A stretch of DNA of 64,000 nucleotides from Neobacillus cucumis (GCF_016107705.1 NZ_JAEHGC010000013.1:92059-156058), one strand, 5' to 3'. Shown: positions 52,538 through 61,855, counted from the stretch's first letter. The notes: generated by a model from the sequence alone, not told the origin. Made by a program: numbers and translations.

Positions 52538-53076
52538 TTCCATAACCCTACTTCTTCTGACATGACATGCCCGCATTTTTCGCAAGTTCGAAGGTCTTGG
52601 CTGCTATTGAATTCTTGAATGGCTCCTTTAACCTGCGTTTCAATATCTGTTAATTGAACCGTTTTGCGATGCATTTCATGATCACAGTTATCACAGAACC
52701 AAACGAAATCTTCCAGTTCTCCTTGATCACGCTTTCGTTCAATGACTAGGCCAAAGGTATCTGCAATACGGTGCGGGGAATGTGGAACATTCGCCGGCAG
52801 CATGAAAACTTCCCCTTCTTTCACGGTTACCACTTCACGTTTTCCATTGTTAATGACTTCTACAAAGCAATCGCCTTTAATCTGATAAAAGAATTCATCT
52901 GAAGGATCGACATGGAAATCGCGGCGTTTGTTCGGTCCGCCAAGAATCATACAAATAAATTCAGAGTCTTCCCAAAGCACTTTATTATTTACCGGCGGCT
53001 TAAGCTGATCCTTATTTTCTTCAATCCAGTTCATTAGGTTAAACGCTTTCAACTTTGTCATAGTAGATTTTGTCAT
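52534..53076 (-). CDS. nbaC: 3-hydroxyanthranilate 3,4-dioxygenase
   Basis: A 180-residue cupin dioxygenase. The iron ligands are expected from RRDFHVDPSDEFFYQIKG (His and Glu) and MLPANVPHSPHRIAD (His). A C-terminal rubredoxin-like site has two CxxC pairs, FCDNCDHEMH and CEKCGHVM, typical of bacterial and yeast enzymes. It opens the ring of 3-hydroxyanthranilate to ACMS. First gene of the operon; the ATG follows GGAGGGACTGTAAA, and a cre-like site lies 100 bp upstream. Confidence 0.95.
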   Translation of the reverse strand: MTKSTMTKLKAFNLMNWIEENKDQLKPPVNNKVLWEDSEFICMILGGPNKRRDFHVDPSDEFFYQIKGDCFVEVINNGKREVVTVKEGEVFMLPANVPHSPHRIADTFGLVIERKRDQGELEDFVWFCDNCDHEMHRKTVQLTDIETQVKGAIQEFNSSQDLRTCEKCGHVMSEEVGLWK

Positions 53077-53174
53077 TTTACAGTCCCTCCGATTTTTAAT
53101 CTATTTTGTATAGAAAACTACCAAAGAAATCTATGAGCCTTGGAATTTACTAAGTTTCTAATCCGAGTATAATG

Positions 53175-53188
53175 AAAAAGCGCTTTCA
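53175..53188. promoter_or_regulatory. cre-like site upstream of the 3-hydroxyanthranilate operon
   Basis: AAAAAGCGCTTTCA (TGAAAGCGCTTTTT on the coding strand), identical to the site before nagE. It suggests catabolite repression of ring-cleavage genes by CcpA. Confidence 0.65.
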
Positions 53189-53301
53189 AGATCATTCACT
53201 TTTTTCATATTATGAAATTAGTCAAATTTTTCGAGAAATATTTATTTTGTATTTATAACTCTTTTTTTCTCCAATGCCCTTTAAACAAGCATTGAAATGC
53301 T

Positions 53302-53341
53302 AAAAAGGCACAACTTAGTCAATGCTAGCTGTGCCTTTTTT
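53302..53341. terminator. Terminator after the FAD synthetase gene
   Basis: AAAAAGGCACA at 53302-53312 pairs with TGTGCCTTTTT at 53330-53340. It separates the monooxygenase/FAD synthetase unit from the dioxygenase operon. Confidence 0.85.
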
Positions 53342-53373
53342 ACGCTTAAACTTTCATTTATCTGATTATTCCC

Positions 53374-53901
53374 TTATGTCCATCCGAGAAGCGGGACCGC
53401 TTGCTCCTGCTTACCCTGTAAAATAAGTTCTCTAATTCTGGTAGAAGAAATCCTTTCTCCATCTGTGCTGCAAATTGGGTTGATTGATTGGACCGGAAAA
53501 TGTTCTTTTAATAATTGAACATCTCCTGAGCGTTTATGGCCGAATCGAAAATCATCTCCGACGAAAATTTTTGCAGGGTTCAATACCGATAGCTCTTCAA
53601 GGAAATCATCTGCTGTCCGCTGAAGATATTTTTCATTAAACTGTGCAAGAACGACATGCTCTACTCCTAAACTTTTTATTAGTTGAATCTTTTTCTCCGG
53701 GCTAGTCAATATTTTCGCACCTTGGAAATAAGAACGCGGGGGTGGATAAAAGGTATAAACGACACTCGGCAACCCTTCCACTTGGCTGTCTTTTACCATC
53801 TCTCGGAGGACAGACTGATGGCCGCGATGTACTCCATCGAAGGCACCTATCGCAATGACGGAACCATTTAATTTTAGCCCTTCAGTCTGATGGATTTTCA
53901 A
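53374..53901 (-). CDS. Stand-alone FAD synthetase (FMN adenylyltransferase), RibF N-terminal domain only
   Basis: The 175 residues match the adenylyltransferase half of RibF: nucleotide-binding IGAFDGVHRGHQSVL with the HxGH motif, VGDDFRFGHKRSGD and the signature GERISSTRIRELI. The riboflavin kinase half of normal bifunctional RibF (about 310 aa) is missing. The start is TTG at 53901 with AAGGAGGG 6 nt upstream. It directly follows a flavin-dependent monooxygenase gene. Geobacillus thermodenitrificans has an anthranilate hydroxylase locus in which a RibF-like protein makes FAD for the oxygenase, and this gene fits that role. Confidence 0.85.
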   Translation of the reverse strand: MKIHQTEGLKLNGSVIAIGAFDGVHRGHQSVLREMVKDSQVEGLPSVVYTFYPPPRSYFQGAKILTSPEKKIQLIKSLGVEHVVLAQFNEKYLQRTADDFLEELSVLNPAKIFVGDDFRFGHKRSGDVQLLKEHFPVQSINPICSTDGERISSTRIRELILQGKQEQAVPLLGWT

Positions 53902-53938
53902 GCAAATCCCTCCTTACCCTTGAATGTTTTAGTGTCAT

Positions 53939-55435
53939 TTACACCTTTTGCATTTTCGCCTTATATTCCTCCGACATCAGCAGGGATTCTTCCAATGCCC
54001 GTTCAACACGCGGATAGGAAGGATTGTTTCTCTTATGGACATTGTAAAACATTCCCATCTTACGGACTGGATCACCGGAATAATAACGCTCATATTGCAG
54101 CAGTCTTTGACCAAATGCCTCCCCGCATAAATCCCAGGCTAACTTGAATAACCTCACTCGTTTTTCAGAAGTAACACCCTCTCGCCCGACATAATATTTC
54201 TCCATGTCTAGAGCTAGTTCCGGATTTACAAAGTCTGCACCCGTTGGTGACATTAAGAGCCCCCCTGCACCAATCGTCTGTAATATTTCAATGGCTCTAG
54301 GATACAGCTTCGGAAGCAATCCCCTGATGGTTTCGAATGGCACAATGTTTGGTAATGCTTCTCCTTGGTCTGTAATCGTATATTCATACTCAGCAATTCG
54401 CGCCAATGCTCTGATAGTCTCGACGCCTTGAATTAGCTCGGATAATTGATTTTGAACATTTAAGAATCCGTCTACACCAATAGCATCAGCTACAGAACAT
54501 GCCACATCCGTTACAAATGAAAGCTTACATAATCCTCTAACGGCAGACTGATGGGCTGGCTGTAGGTTTGCACCCGTTTTAGGATAGAGTAAATTCCCTG
54601 CCTCTACATTCTGGTTAATAAATACCCGTTCCCATGGTACAAGAACATCATGAAATACTAAAATGGCATCCATTTCTTCAAATCGTGACGCCAATGGATG
54701 ATCCCAAGTCGATCGTTTCCCATCCTGAGTTTCCTCTCGGCAATAGATGCTTAGTCCTGGAGTATCAAGTGGAAGGGCAAATGAGATGGCATATTTGTCA
54801 TCACCCGGCTTAAATCCTGGATAAGAATAAACAATTACCTCATCCGTAATAGGTGCAAGTGTTGCTAACATTTTAGCACCGCGAACAATTAATCCATCTT
54901 CGGTCTCTTTTACTACACCCAGGTGAGTAAACTCATCATTTTGTTCAAATGAAGCCTTACTGCGATCATTCTGAGGATTTACGATGGCATGAGTAAGAAA
55001 CAAATCATGATCTCTTATATATCGGTAATAGTTAACAATGTTATCGCCATATTGTTCACCATACTGCCGGAAAAACCAATCGTTTGTTGCCATCGATGTT
55101 ACGACAATATTTAAAAAATCTGGTGTTCTCCCCATCAAACCAAAAGTGGCTTCAGCCCATACTTCGAAGAGCTGTCTGCGTGCCTTAAGATCATCTCCAT
55201 TTCTTGGAATGAGGAAACCGTTATTCACACGTTCGCCAGTCTCCTCACAAATATGTGTAATTTTATCTTGATATTCAGGGTCATGCTGCAGATCATACAA
55301 CTTGGCAATCTCCTGAATTGGCTGTTTGAATACTGGATGGTTGACCAAATCTGTGATTCTTTCACCACGAAGCCATACCTCTGGAGTACGAGATTCCAAT
55401 GCTTTAATATATTGTTCTCCTGTTCTAATCCCCAT
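53939..55435 (-). CDS. HpaB-family FADH2-dependent monooxygenase, probable anthranilate 3-hydroxylase
   Basis: A 498-residue oxygenase of the 4-hydroxyphenylacetate 3-hydroxylase (HpaB) family. [20 protein letters not shown] at the N-terminus, [20 protein letters not shown] and [12 protein letters not shown] are landmarks. The ATG at 55435 has GGAGGG 7 nt upstream. It uses reduced flavin from a separate reductase, here probably the gene at 56776. Alone the sequence could equally mean a 4-hydroxyphenylacetate or phenol hydroxylase. The adjacent FAD synthetase and the 3-hydroxyanthranilate operon point to anthranilate 3-hydroxylation, as in Geobacillus. Confidence 0.85.
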   Translation of the reverse strand: MGIRTGEQYIKALESRTPEVWLRGERITDLVNHPVFKQPIQEIAKLYDLQHDPEYQDKITHICEETGERVNNGFLIPRNGDDLKARRQLFEVWAEATFGLMGRTPDFLNIVVTSMATNDWFFRQYGEQYGDNIVNYYRYIRDHDLFLTHAIVNPQNDRSKASFEQNDEFTHLGVVKETEDGLIVRGAKMLATLAPITDEVIVYSYPGFKPGDDKYAISFALPLDTPGLSIYCREETQDGKRSTWDHPLASRFEEMDAILVFHDVLVPWERVFINQNVEAGNLLYPKTGANLQPAHQSAVRGLCKLSFVTDVACSVADAIGVDGFLNVQNQLSELIQGVETIRALARIAEYEYTITDQGEALPNIVPFETIRGLLPKLYPRAIEILQTIGAGGLLMSPTGADFVNPELALDMEKYYVGREGVTSEKRVRLFKLAWDLCGEAFGQRLLQYERYYSGDPVRKMGMFYNVHKRNNPSYPRVERALEESLLMSEEYKAKMQKV

Positions 55436-55538
55436 CTTAATTCCCTCCAAATTTTATAAGTTTCAGCTATAAAAATGACGGATTGGCCTGCTTCCTCCAT
55501 ACAGATGGAAACAGCACATTCGTAACGATTAAATTAAA

Positions 55539-55552
55539 TGGCAACGTTTACA
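55539..55552. promoter_or_regulatory. cre site (CcpA) upstream of the monooxygenase gene
   Basis: On the minus strand TGTAAACGTTGCCA matches every defined position of TGWAANCGNTNNCA. It lies about 105 bp upstream of the start codon, within a hairpin formed by AAATGGCA and TGCCATTT. Confidence 0.72.
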
Positions 55553-55708
55553 TAACTGCCATTTATTAATCTTTCAATCCACCAATCTCTATCACTTGTT
55601 TATCACTATACAAAAAAGTTCATTACACTTTGATTAAGTGATTTAAAATAGTGAAACATTATGAAAATTTAGGGAATTTTTTTTACTCGTTAAAACGTTT
55701 AAGGAATT

Positions 55709-56485
55709 TTACCCTTTGATATATTTCCTATTATCCCTTTTCAACTCAATGTAGCCTAACTCGCGGGAAATCGCTTTAGCAGTATGTACAACTCTTTGGA
55801 TAATGTGTGCGCGATGAAGTCCTTTCATATAGCTTATTGGACCAACTAAGTTAATCGAAGCAATGGTTTCCCCCGAATAGGAGAAAATGGGAGCAGCTAT
55901 GGCATAGGTGCACGTATCATTTTCATTATCGCTTATTGCATAACCTTGTTCCCGAATCGATTTCAAATCCCTTTCAAGCAATTTGACATCCGTAATCGTG
56001 TTCAAACCTTGTCTTGTTAATCCTTTTTCGACTGTCTTTTGAAGGTATGCCTTATTGTAAGCAAGCAATGCTTTTCCTGCACTCGTACAATAGGCAGGAT
56101 TTCTTGCCCCAAGATAGGTTGGCACTGAATCAATATCTTTTGAAGAAAATCTTAAAACATGGATTACATCACCCTGATCAAACATGGAGATGTGCGCTGT
56201 CCCATTAAATTTTTCTATTAATTCCTTCACTAACGGCATTGCTTTATCATAAAAATCCTGCTGAAACATTACTTGATTATTCCACTCAAAAATCTTCCAG
56301 CCGAGTCTATACTTTTTATCTTCATCTCTTATTAAAACTCCCTCCTTGCAAAGGGTTTTAATAAGATGATGTGTAGTACTTATGCTTAATCCCAGCTTTT
56401 CTGCAATCTCCGCATTTCCAAGCACTGGATCGTCCTGAGTAAAACAATTTAAAATTTGACATGCCCTGCTAACTGAAGTAATCAA
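55709..56485 (-). CDS. IclR-family transcriptional regulator
   Basis: A 258-residue IclR protein: N-terminal winged helix (LGNAEIAEKLGLSISTTHHLIKTLCKEG) and C-terminal effector domain (YCTSAGKALLAY, GYAISDNENDTCTYAIAAPIF, INLVGP). IclR members commonly control aromatic catabolism. It lies between the monooxygenase and the divergent flavin reductase gene and is the best candidate regulator of the anthranilate genes. Confidence 0.92.
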   Translation of the reverse strand: MITSVSRACQILNCFTQDDPVLGNAEIAEKLGLSISTTHHLIKTLCKEGVLIRDEDKKYRLGWKIFEWNNQVMFQQDFYDKAMPLVKELIEKFNGTAHISMFDQGDVIHVLRFSSKDIDSVPTYLGARNPAYCTSAGKALLAYNKAYLQKTVEKGLTRQGLNTITDVKLLERDLKSIREQGYAISDNENDTCTYAIAAPIFSYSGETIASINLVGPISYMKGLHRAHIIQRVVHTAKAISRELGYIELKRDNRKYIKG

Positions 56486-56775
56486 AATGACTCACGCTCC
56501 TATTTTTATTTAATCCTTCTCCAAAAAAATAAATAAGAGGAAATCCAACTATCGAAAAATTCAAAATACACGCATAATAGTACTATAAAATAGGTTAACT
56601 TCTATTAGCAACTTTTAAATTGTAAAAACCTTCTTTTATAACCTTTTCCATGCCCTTAAAAGTTTCATAAAAGAATTTCATACATTTCACAATGTTAAAT
56701 GCAAAGATAAATCCTTCATAATATTCAGATTATAATAATATAAAGTCAAAATTTATTTTTAAAGGAGAAAGATAC

Positions 56776-57288
56776 ATGCATAAAGAAACGAATCAGGATT
56801 TATTCAAACAAATTATGGGCAACTACCCGACCGGTGTAACAATCGTTACCACAACAAAGGGGGATGGGACACCAGTGGGGCTGACAGTAAATTCATTTGC
56901 TTCTGTATCGCTCGAGCCACTAATGGTTCTTTGGTCTATTGATCACAGATCATCCTTACTTAAGGAATTTAAAGAAGGTGGGAAATTTGCTATTCATGTA
57001 TTAGCAGAAGAGCAGGTTGAACTTTGTAAAACGTTCGCGACGAAACATGATGACCGTTTCAGCACTTGTGATTGGGAACTATCGAGCAACGGATTGCCTA
57101 TAATTGAGGGAGTTCTTGGAGTATTTGAATGTAACACATTTAAAGACATTGAAGCGGGAGATCATACAGTTTTCATTGGGGAAGTTACCGACCTGCAGAT
57201 CAATAAAGGGCAAGATCCAATGCTGTATCACCGTAGAAATTTTGGCCCTATTCCGAAAGAGTTTTATCAACCAAAGCAAACTGTGTAG
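56776..57288 (+). CDS. Flavin reductase (HpaC-like) component
   Basis: A 170-residue flavin reductase-like domain protein: NYPTGVTIVTTTKGDGTPVG and LTVNSFASVSLEPLMV at the N-terminus, the FAIHVLAEEQVELC segment and GDHTVFIGEVTDL. Such enzymes reduce free FAD or FMN with NAD(P)H and hand it to an HpaB-type oxygenase. AAGGAGAAAGATAC precedes the ATG. It is divergent from the IclR gene and near the oxygenase, so it is the likely reductase partner. Confidence 0.9.
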   Translation: MHKETNQDLFKQIMGNYPTGVTIVTTTKGDGTPVGLTVNSFASVSLEPLMVLWSIDHRSSLLKEFKEGGKFAIHVLAEEQVELCKTFATKHDDRFSTCDWELSSNGLPIIEGVLGVFECNTFKDIEAGDHTVFIGEVTDLQINKGQDPMLYHRRNFGPIPKEFYQPKQTV

Positions 57289-57295
57289 ATTGATA

Positions 57296-57418
57296 AGAAA
57301 TACGCAAGCACCTTGTTCAGTCCGACAAACATAGGCCAAGCCGGTGAGAAGGTAGCTCTTTAAACCTATTGAAGGATTGGCTTATGACCTTGAGGTGCTA
57401 GGGTGCTTGCGCTAGACC
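57296..57418. repeat. Interspersed structured repeat, long variant
   Basis: The outer arms CGCAAGCACC (57303-57312) and GGTGCTTGCG (57402-57411) close a branched fold. Inner words CTTGTTCAG-CCGACAA, ATAGGCCAAGCC and GGCTTATGACC match the canonical Bacillaceae repeat whose short copy is at 39076. It directly follows the flavin reductase gene. Confidence 0.65.
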
Positions 57419-57453
57419 ATTCTCAAAGAAAGATTTCTGCTGCTATAGAGAAA

Positions 57454-57783
57454 TCATTCCTCCCTTTCTGCTCTGTGCTTGATTGACTTCAATTTCCTGT
57501 CCCAATCAGTTGCGAGGTTCGCCATCCATTGAGCTGTCGATTCCAGTGGTTGTGTGCAGACCGTATAACGCATCTCACGGCCCACACGATCACAAGATAC
57601 TAGTCTAGCCTTCTCAAGAACCGACAAATGTTTGACCACCGCTTGGCGAGATATCGTTACTTGAGTAGCTAATGTCGTTGCAGAGGCTTCTCCATAAGCC
57701 GCGAGGATATCGAGCAACTGGCGGCGAGTAGGATCAGCGAGTGCCGCCAAAACTTTTTCGTCTTCTTCCTTATCCAATTTCAC
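57454..57783 (-). CDS. ArsR-family winged-helix repressor
   Basis: The 109-residue ArsR/SmtB-type HTH (ALADPTRRQLLDILAAYG, VTISRQAVVKHLSVLEKARLV) contains a single internal cysteine-poor core, with no metal-binding CxC motif in the recognition helix. The start is GTG, overlapping the stop of the upstream SRPBCC gene (GTGA). Such ArsR-SRPBCC pairs are usually autoregulated; the ligand is unknown. Confidence 0.88.
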   Translation of the reverse strand: MKLDKEEDEKVLAALADPTRRQLLDILAAYGEASATTLATQVTISRQAVVKHLSVLEKARLVSCDRVGREMRYTVCTQPLESTAQWMANLATDWDRKLKSIKHRAEREE

Positions 57784-58220
57784 TCCACCGTCTTTTCAGC
57801 ACGTTGACTTAAGTAGTCTAGCTGCTGTTTCCATCCATCCGTATTTTCCCTAAAAAACTTCATTCGTTCATCATGTGTGGTGGTTAATTCAGCAAAACCA
57901 CTCTCAACCACACGGAGCACAGTTCCGTCATCTTTAGCAGTCAAAGTAAATTCAACCACTGTGGAATTACCTTCTCTTGGCTCCTCACCAGGAAAGGAAC
58001 TTGCCCATCGACATGCTAAATAGTTTGGTGGATCCATTTGTTCAATCAGCACTGGGAAGTTGCCAAACCTTGTCTCCGCAACCACACGTTTGCCATCAAC
58101 ACGAACAGAATTCGGACCAGGGGCATCGCCAACCCACCAGGCCGGCTCGCTAACTAACGACCAAACCTTTTCCAGCGGTGCGTCAATGAATATCTCTCGT
58201 TCGATTTGATTATTTTCCAT
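57780..58220 (-). CDS. SRPBCC/AHSA1-domain protein
   Basis: I start at MENNQIEREIFIDAPLEKVW (58220, 146 aa), behind GAGGAGATATTTAGAT. The Bet v1-like fold pattern IFIDAPLEKVWSLVSEP and the C-terminal DGWKQQLDYLSQRAEK typify AHSA1-like START proteins that bind hydrophobic ligands. It is coupled to the ArsR gene. No specific ligand can be named. Confidence 0.85.
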   Translation of the reverse strand: MENNQIEREIFIDAPLEKVWSLVSEPAWWVGDAPGPNSVRVDGKRVVAETRFGNFPVLIEQMDPPNYLACRWASSFPGEEPREGNSTVVEFTLTAKDDGTVLRVVESGFAELTTTHDERMKFFRENTDGWKQQLDYLSQRAEKTVE

Positions 58221-58503
58221 ATCTAAATATCTCCTCAATAATTTAATCTGCAACCATATGGTAGCACATAATAATTTCACATGCAACTGACTGGTTGCAC
58301 TATCGTTGTTTCTTTGCTAGGAAGCAATCGGGGGACAAAACTCCCCTCACATTTTTCCAACACAGCAGATACGGTTATATGATTATTATCACAATATCAT
58401 TTTCACTTTTGGCTTATGCTTTAAGAAGAGTTATTAAGCTGTGACCGAAGCCATCATAGATGATAGGATAAGTGGTGGAGGAAGGATGAGGAGGGTTTTG
58501 ACG

Positions 58504-59010
58504 ATGGAAGTTTCGAACATTGTATTAAGTGCTCCACTGCAACAATTGAAGGACGAACACGTTTCACTCCAGGAAGATATGGATCTTTTCTATGGGATCA
58601 CGGAAGAGATAGAATTCGAATCGGGTCCAGCTGTGGTTGAACTTTTCGCGAAATTGTGTGAGCAGGTTTCGGCTTTCACTGATAAGCTGAGGGCACATTC
58701 CAAACGAGAGGAAGAAGGGTTGTTCCCTATGATGGCCCGCCGCCTCGGAGAAAAAGACAGAACAATCGAAGTGATGGAATTTGAACATGAGAAAGCGGAG
58801 CACCATTTACAGGATTTTCTAACTGAAGCTAATAAAAAGGCATCAACCATTGATGAAAACGATGTTCAATGGATTACAGTGTATGCCGTCCAAGCTCATG
58901 CAACCATAACACAACATTTCGCTAAGGAAGAAAAACAGCTGTTTCCATTAGCAGAGAATATCTTGTCGGTTGACGAAAAAGAAGAACTTGAACGATTGCT
59001 TCAAGCATGA
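58504..59010 (+). CDS. Hemerythrin-like HHE-domain protein
   Basis: A four-helix HHE protein with His/Glu ligands in LKDEHVSLQED, LRAHSKREEEGLFPMM, EFEHEKAEHH and HATITQHFAKEEKQLFP. Diiron HHE proteins handle oxygen or nitrosative stress or iron. The ATG at 58504 has AGGAGGG 8 nt upstream; the alternatives at 58486 and 58441 would add an N-terminal extension. It is preceded by its own noncoding stretch and not obviously in an operon. Confidence 0.85.
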   Translation: MEVSNIVLSAPLQQLKDEHVSLQEDMDLFYGITEEIEFESGPAVVELFAKLCEQVSAFTDKLRAHSKREEEGLFPMMARRLGEKDRTIEVMEFEHEKAEHHLQDFLTEANKKASTIDENDVQWITVYAVQAHATITQHFAKEEKQLFPLAENILSVDEKEELERLLQA

Positions 59011-59205
59011 AAGAGCATTTCCTTTTACCGCCTGCAAAAACCATTCTTTACGAACTGATTGATATTTGATCGTTAAATAGTTAAACGAATCGAAGACAAA
59101 ATGAAAAGTCAACATTATGAATGTTGACTTTGACTGTCGACAAATCCAAAATTTACGTTTGCCGGCCATTTTGATATCGTTCCAAAATATGTTTCACGCT
59201 TATAA

Positions 59206-59727
59206 TCAAGCTCTTTTCTTCAAACGCGCTGCAATTGGGATTACAATGATACCGGCTAATACGACCTGCATAATGTTTCCTGGGATGGAGCCGAATGGCT
59301 GTACCCAGTTACCGTAAAGGATGACTTCAGCAAAATAGTAGCCCACGACTTTTATAATTAGTGCAGTTGCAATTGCTAGGGTAATAACAAGGACTCTATT
59401 ACCTTTGGCCTTTTCAGATATTAGACCAACTACAAAGCCCATTGCACCCACAATGACAAATGTGAACGGTGACCATATTGCCCAACCAGAGACAATATCA
59501 AATAGGCCCATACCGAAGGCGCCTGCGATGGCTCCTGTTTTTTTTCCGTAAACCAAGGCTGCTAGAAAAAGAGGCACGTTACCCATATGGATTAAACCTC
59601 CGTTACCCATTAATGGCAGCCTTACGTTAATAAACATTGTTGCGACAAAGGTCATTGCGATGAAAAGGGCGTTTATGACGATGGCCTTTGTTTTAGATGA
59701 TTCTGTTTGTAATATTGTTGAATTCAT
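59206..59727 (-). CDS. ECF transporter substrate-binding (S) component
   Basis: I start at MNSTILQTESSKTKAIVINA (59727, 173 aa), with AGAGGAAAGCAT upstream. Six hydrophobic segments, NVRLPLMGNGGLIHMGNVP and LVYGKKTGAIAGAFGMGLFD fit small S components of energy-coupling factor vitamin transporters. The family resembles HmpT/pyridoxine or related vitamin S components. A PdxR/MocR-type regulator lies 0.7 kb away, which is compatible with a B6-type substrate but not proof. The shared EcfA/T module is elsewhere. Confidence 0.8.
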   Translation of the reverse strand: MNSTILQTESSKTKAIVINALFIAMTFVATMFINVRLPLMGNGGLIHMGNVPLFLAALVYGKKTGAIAGAFGMGLFDIVSGWAIWSPFTFVIVGAMGFVVGLISEKAKGNRVLVITLAIATALIIKVVGYYFAEVILYGNWVQPFGSIPGNIMQVVLAGIIVIPIAARLKKRA

Positions 59728-59904
59728 ATGCTTTCCTCTTTCTTTTTTTAATGGCTTTTTTGAAGAACAATATTGATTTTTTAAACAAAGTTGATTGGTG
59801 CGGAAATCAACAACCAAGTTTAACACAGCATATTTAATATAAAAATGATACCTTGTGCAGGTAAAGATTCTGGTAAAACCTGATTTATATAGCCTTATTT
59901 TATA

Positions 59905-60339
59905 TCAAAGTCTTTTTAAAAAAACATAGCTAACCTTGTCATATTCCATCTTATCTTCATAAAAACGATGAGCATCTCCCCGTTGTAAGCCGGATGAGAG
60001 TGAGACAATCCCAAAGCCATTCTCTTTTGCCCATTGATGGACAAAATTTAAAAGTTTTTTTCCATACCCTTTCGACCGCTTTTCTTCATCTGCCACTAAA
60101 TCGCAGACCCAAATGGACCTGCCATTATATAACGTGATCATGGGCATAAATCCTGTTACAGCAACAACGCTTTCATCTTCATATAAGGCCGCTAATTGAT
60201 ACCCTTCTTTTTCCACAGCTTCCTGAACCAATTGAAGAAAGCTTGCTTCATTTAAATGCGTCCGCAGCTGTTTCATTATTGGAAATGCTTCTTTCCATTC
60301 CTGTGGATTTTTCAATATCCTTATTTTTGTTCTTGCCAT
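59905..60339 (-). CDS. GNAT-family N-acetyltransferase
   Basis: A 144-residue GNAT: the acetyl-CoA binding loop EEKRSKGYGKKLLNFVHQWA matches the R/Q-x-x-G-x-G/A motif A, and FGIVSLSSGLQRGDAHRFYE covers motif B. The substrate is unknown. It stands between the ECF gene and the divergent MocR regulator. Confidence 0.88.
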   Translation of the reverse strand: MARTKIRILKNPQEWKEAFPIMKQLRTHLNEASFLQLVQEAVEKEGYQLAALYEDESVVAVTGFMPMITLYNGRSIWVCDLVADEEKRSKGYGKKLLNFVHQWAKENGFGIVSLSSGLQRGDAHRFYEDKMEYDKVSYVFLKRL

Positions 60340-60454
60340 CTTCCCTCATCCCCTTTAAGGATCCTTTAACAATATTAAATCACAATCTGGTATAATCAAA
60401 AGTACCAGTTTCGACAAACTTAATGGTTCCAGAAATAGACTGGAGGATAAAATC

Positions 60455-61855
60455 ATGATTGAAATAACACCTGTTTTGGATAATAGCATGAGTAAACCGC
60501 TGTATTTACAGTTGGCCGACTACATTAAAGAAGAAATCTCATCAGGTAGAATAAAACCGAAAGAAAAATTACCGTCCAAAAGAAATTTATCTAATTATCT
60601 TGGTTTAAGCCTTAACACTGTTCAGTCAGCCTATGATCAGTTATGCGCAGAGGGATATTTAGAAAGTAAACCCCGAAAAGGCCTATTTGTTACTCCTTTT
60701 GAAGATGACCTATTCTCAAGCCAGGATTATCCTCAAAAAATGGAGGTAATCAGTGATCAAATACCACAAGAAATTGCTAAAATTGATTTCAATTCAGGCC
60801 AAGTGGATTTAGAAAACTTTCCAAATGCCGCATGGCGGAAATTGACGATCCAATCTTTGGATCGGGGAGAGTTGTTCTATAATGGAAATCCTCAAGGAGA
60901 ACTGTTACTCCGTGAGCAAATTGCAAAGTATTTATTTGCCTCCAGGGGGGTAAAATGTTCTGCCCGGCAAATTATCATTGGAGCTGGGACCCAGTTTCTA
61001 ATCGGATTATTGTGTATGTTACTCGGCAAAGGCCAAACCTATGGACTGGAGAATCCCGGATTTCATCGAACGAAAACGGTCCTACAAGATTTCGGGGCCA
61101 ACACGATTTTTATCCCACTTGATGAAGATGGATTGAATATACAGGAACTGAATAGCAGTCATGCTAGTGTTGCTTATGTGACTCCCTCTCATCAATTCCC
61201 TTTTGGGATGGTAATGCCTATATCCCGAAGGTTGGAATTGTTAAAATGGGCGGAGGAAAAGAATGGTTATATCATTGAAGATGATTATGACGGCGAATAT
61301 CGCTATAAGGGAAAGCCGATTCCTTCGTTGCAGGGGTTGGATCAAAAAGGACGAGTGATCTATTTAGGCACTTTCTCCAAGTCTTTAATACCTTCGATCC
61401 GAATCAGTTATCTCGTTTTACCGCCGATTTTGTTAAAGAGGTATCACGAACGCTATACCATTTATAAGCAGACGTCCTCCCGACTGCATCAGGATACCCT
61501 TTATCGCTTTATGAGTGAAGGTTATTGGCAAAGTCATTTAAATAAAATGAGAACCCTTTACCGCAAGAAGCATGCTGTTTTAATGCAGTCGATTAAAAAT
61601 TTTCTTGGGGAGAACGTGCTTGTTATTGGTGAAAATTCCGGCCTTCATATTGTATTGGAAGTAAAAAACGGGATGGGGGAAGAGCAGCTAATCAGAAGAG
61701 CTATAAAGGTTGGGGTAAAGGTATATCCCTTATCGGCCTATTATTATCATTCTAAAGGAAGCTTTGGTTCTAGGGTCTTACTCGGTTTTGGCGGTTTATC
61801 CGAATCTGAAATTGAAAAAGGAATACAGTTATTAAAAGAGGCATGGGAGCTTTAG
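60455..61855 (+). CDS. MocR/PdxR-family regulator (GntR HTH fused to aminotransferase fold)
   Basis: The 466-residue fusion has an N-terminal GntR winged helix (LPSKRNLSNYLGLSLNTVQSAYD) and a PLP-binding aminotransferase class I domain. The Schiff-base lysine is in YLGTFSKSLIPSIRISYLVLP and IIEDDYDGEYRYKG is typical. MocR proteins such as PdxR and GabR sense PLP. It lies divergent from the GNAT gene; its target may be the ECF or nearby genes. A TATAAT box occurs at about 60391. Confidence 0.9.
   Translation: MIEITPVLDNSMSKPLYLQLADYIKEEISSGRIKPKEKLPSKRNLSNYLGLSLNTVQSAYDQLCAEGYLESKPRKGLFVTPFEDDLFSSQDYPQKMEVISDQIPQEIAKIDFNSGQVDLENFPNAAWRKLTIQSLDRGELFYNGNPQGELLLREQIAKYLFASRGVKCSARQIIIGAGTQFLIGLLCMLLGKGQTYGLENPGFHRTKTVLQDFGANTIFIPLDEDGLNIQELNSSHASVAYVTPSHQFPFGMVMPISRRLELLKWAEEKNGYIIEDDYDGEYRYKGKPIPSLQGLDQKGRVIYLGTFSKSLIPSIRISYLVLPPILLKRYHERYTIYKQTSSRLHQDTLYRFMSEGYWQSHLNKMRTLYRKKHAVLMQSIKNFLGENVLVIGENSGLHIVLEVKNGMGEEQLIRRAIKVGVKVYPLSAYYYHSKGSFGSRVLLGFGGLSESEIEKGIQLLKEAWEL

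Noticed and set aside
59727..59904. preQ1 or other vitamin riboswitch upstream of the ECF gene
   Set aside because: There is an imperfect inverted repeat (CAGGTTTTACC...TTTACCTG) but no preQ1, TPP, THF or FMN consensus.
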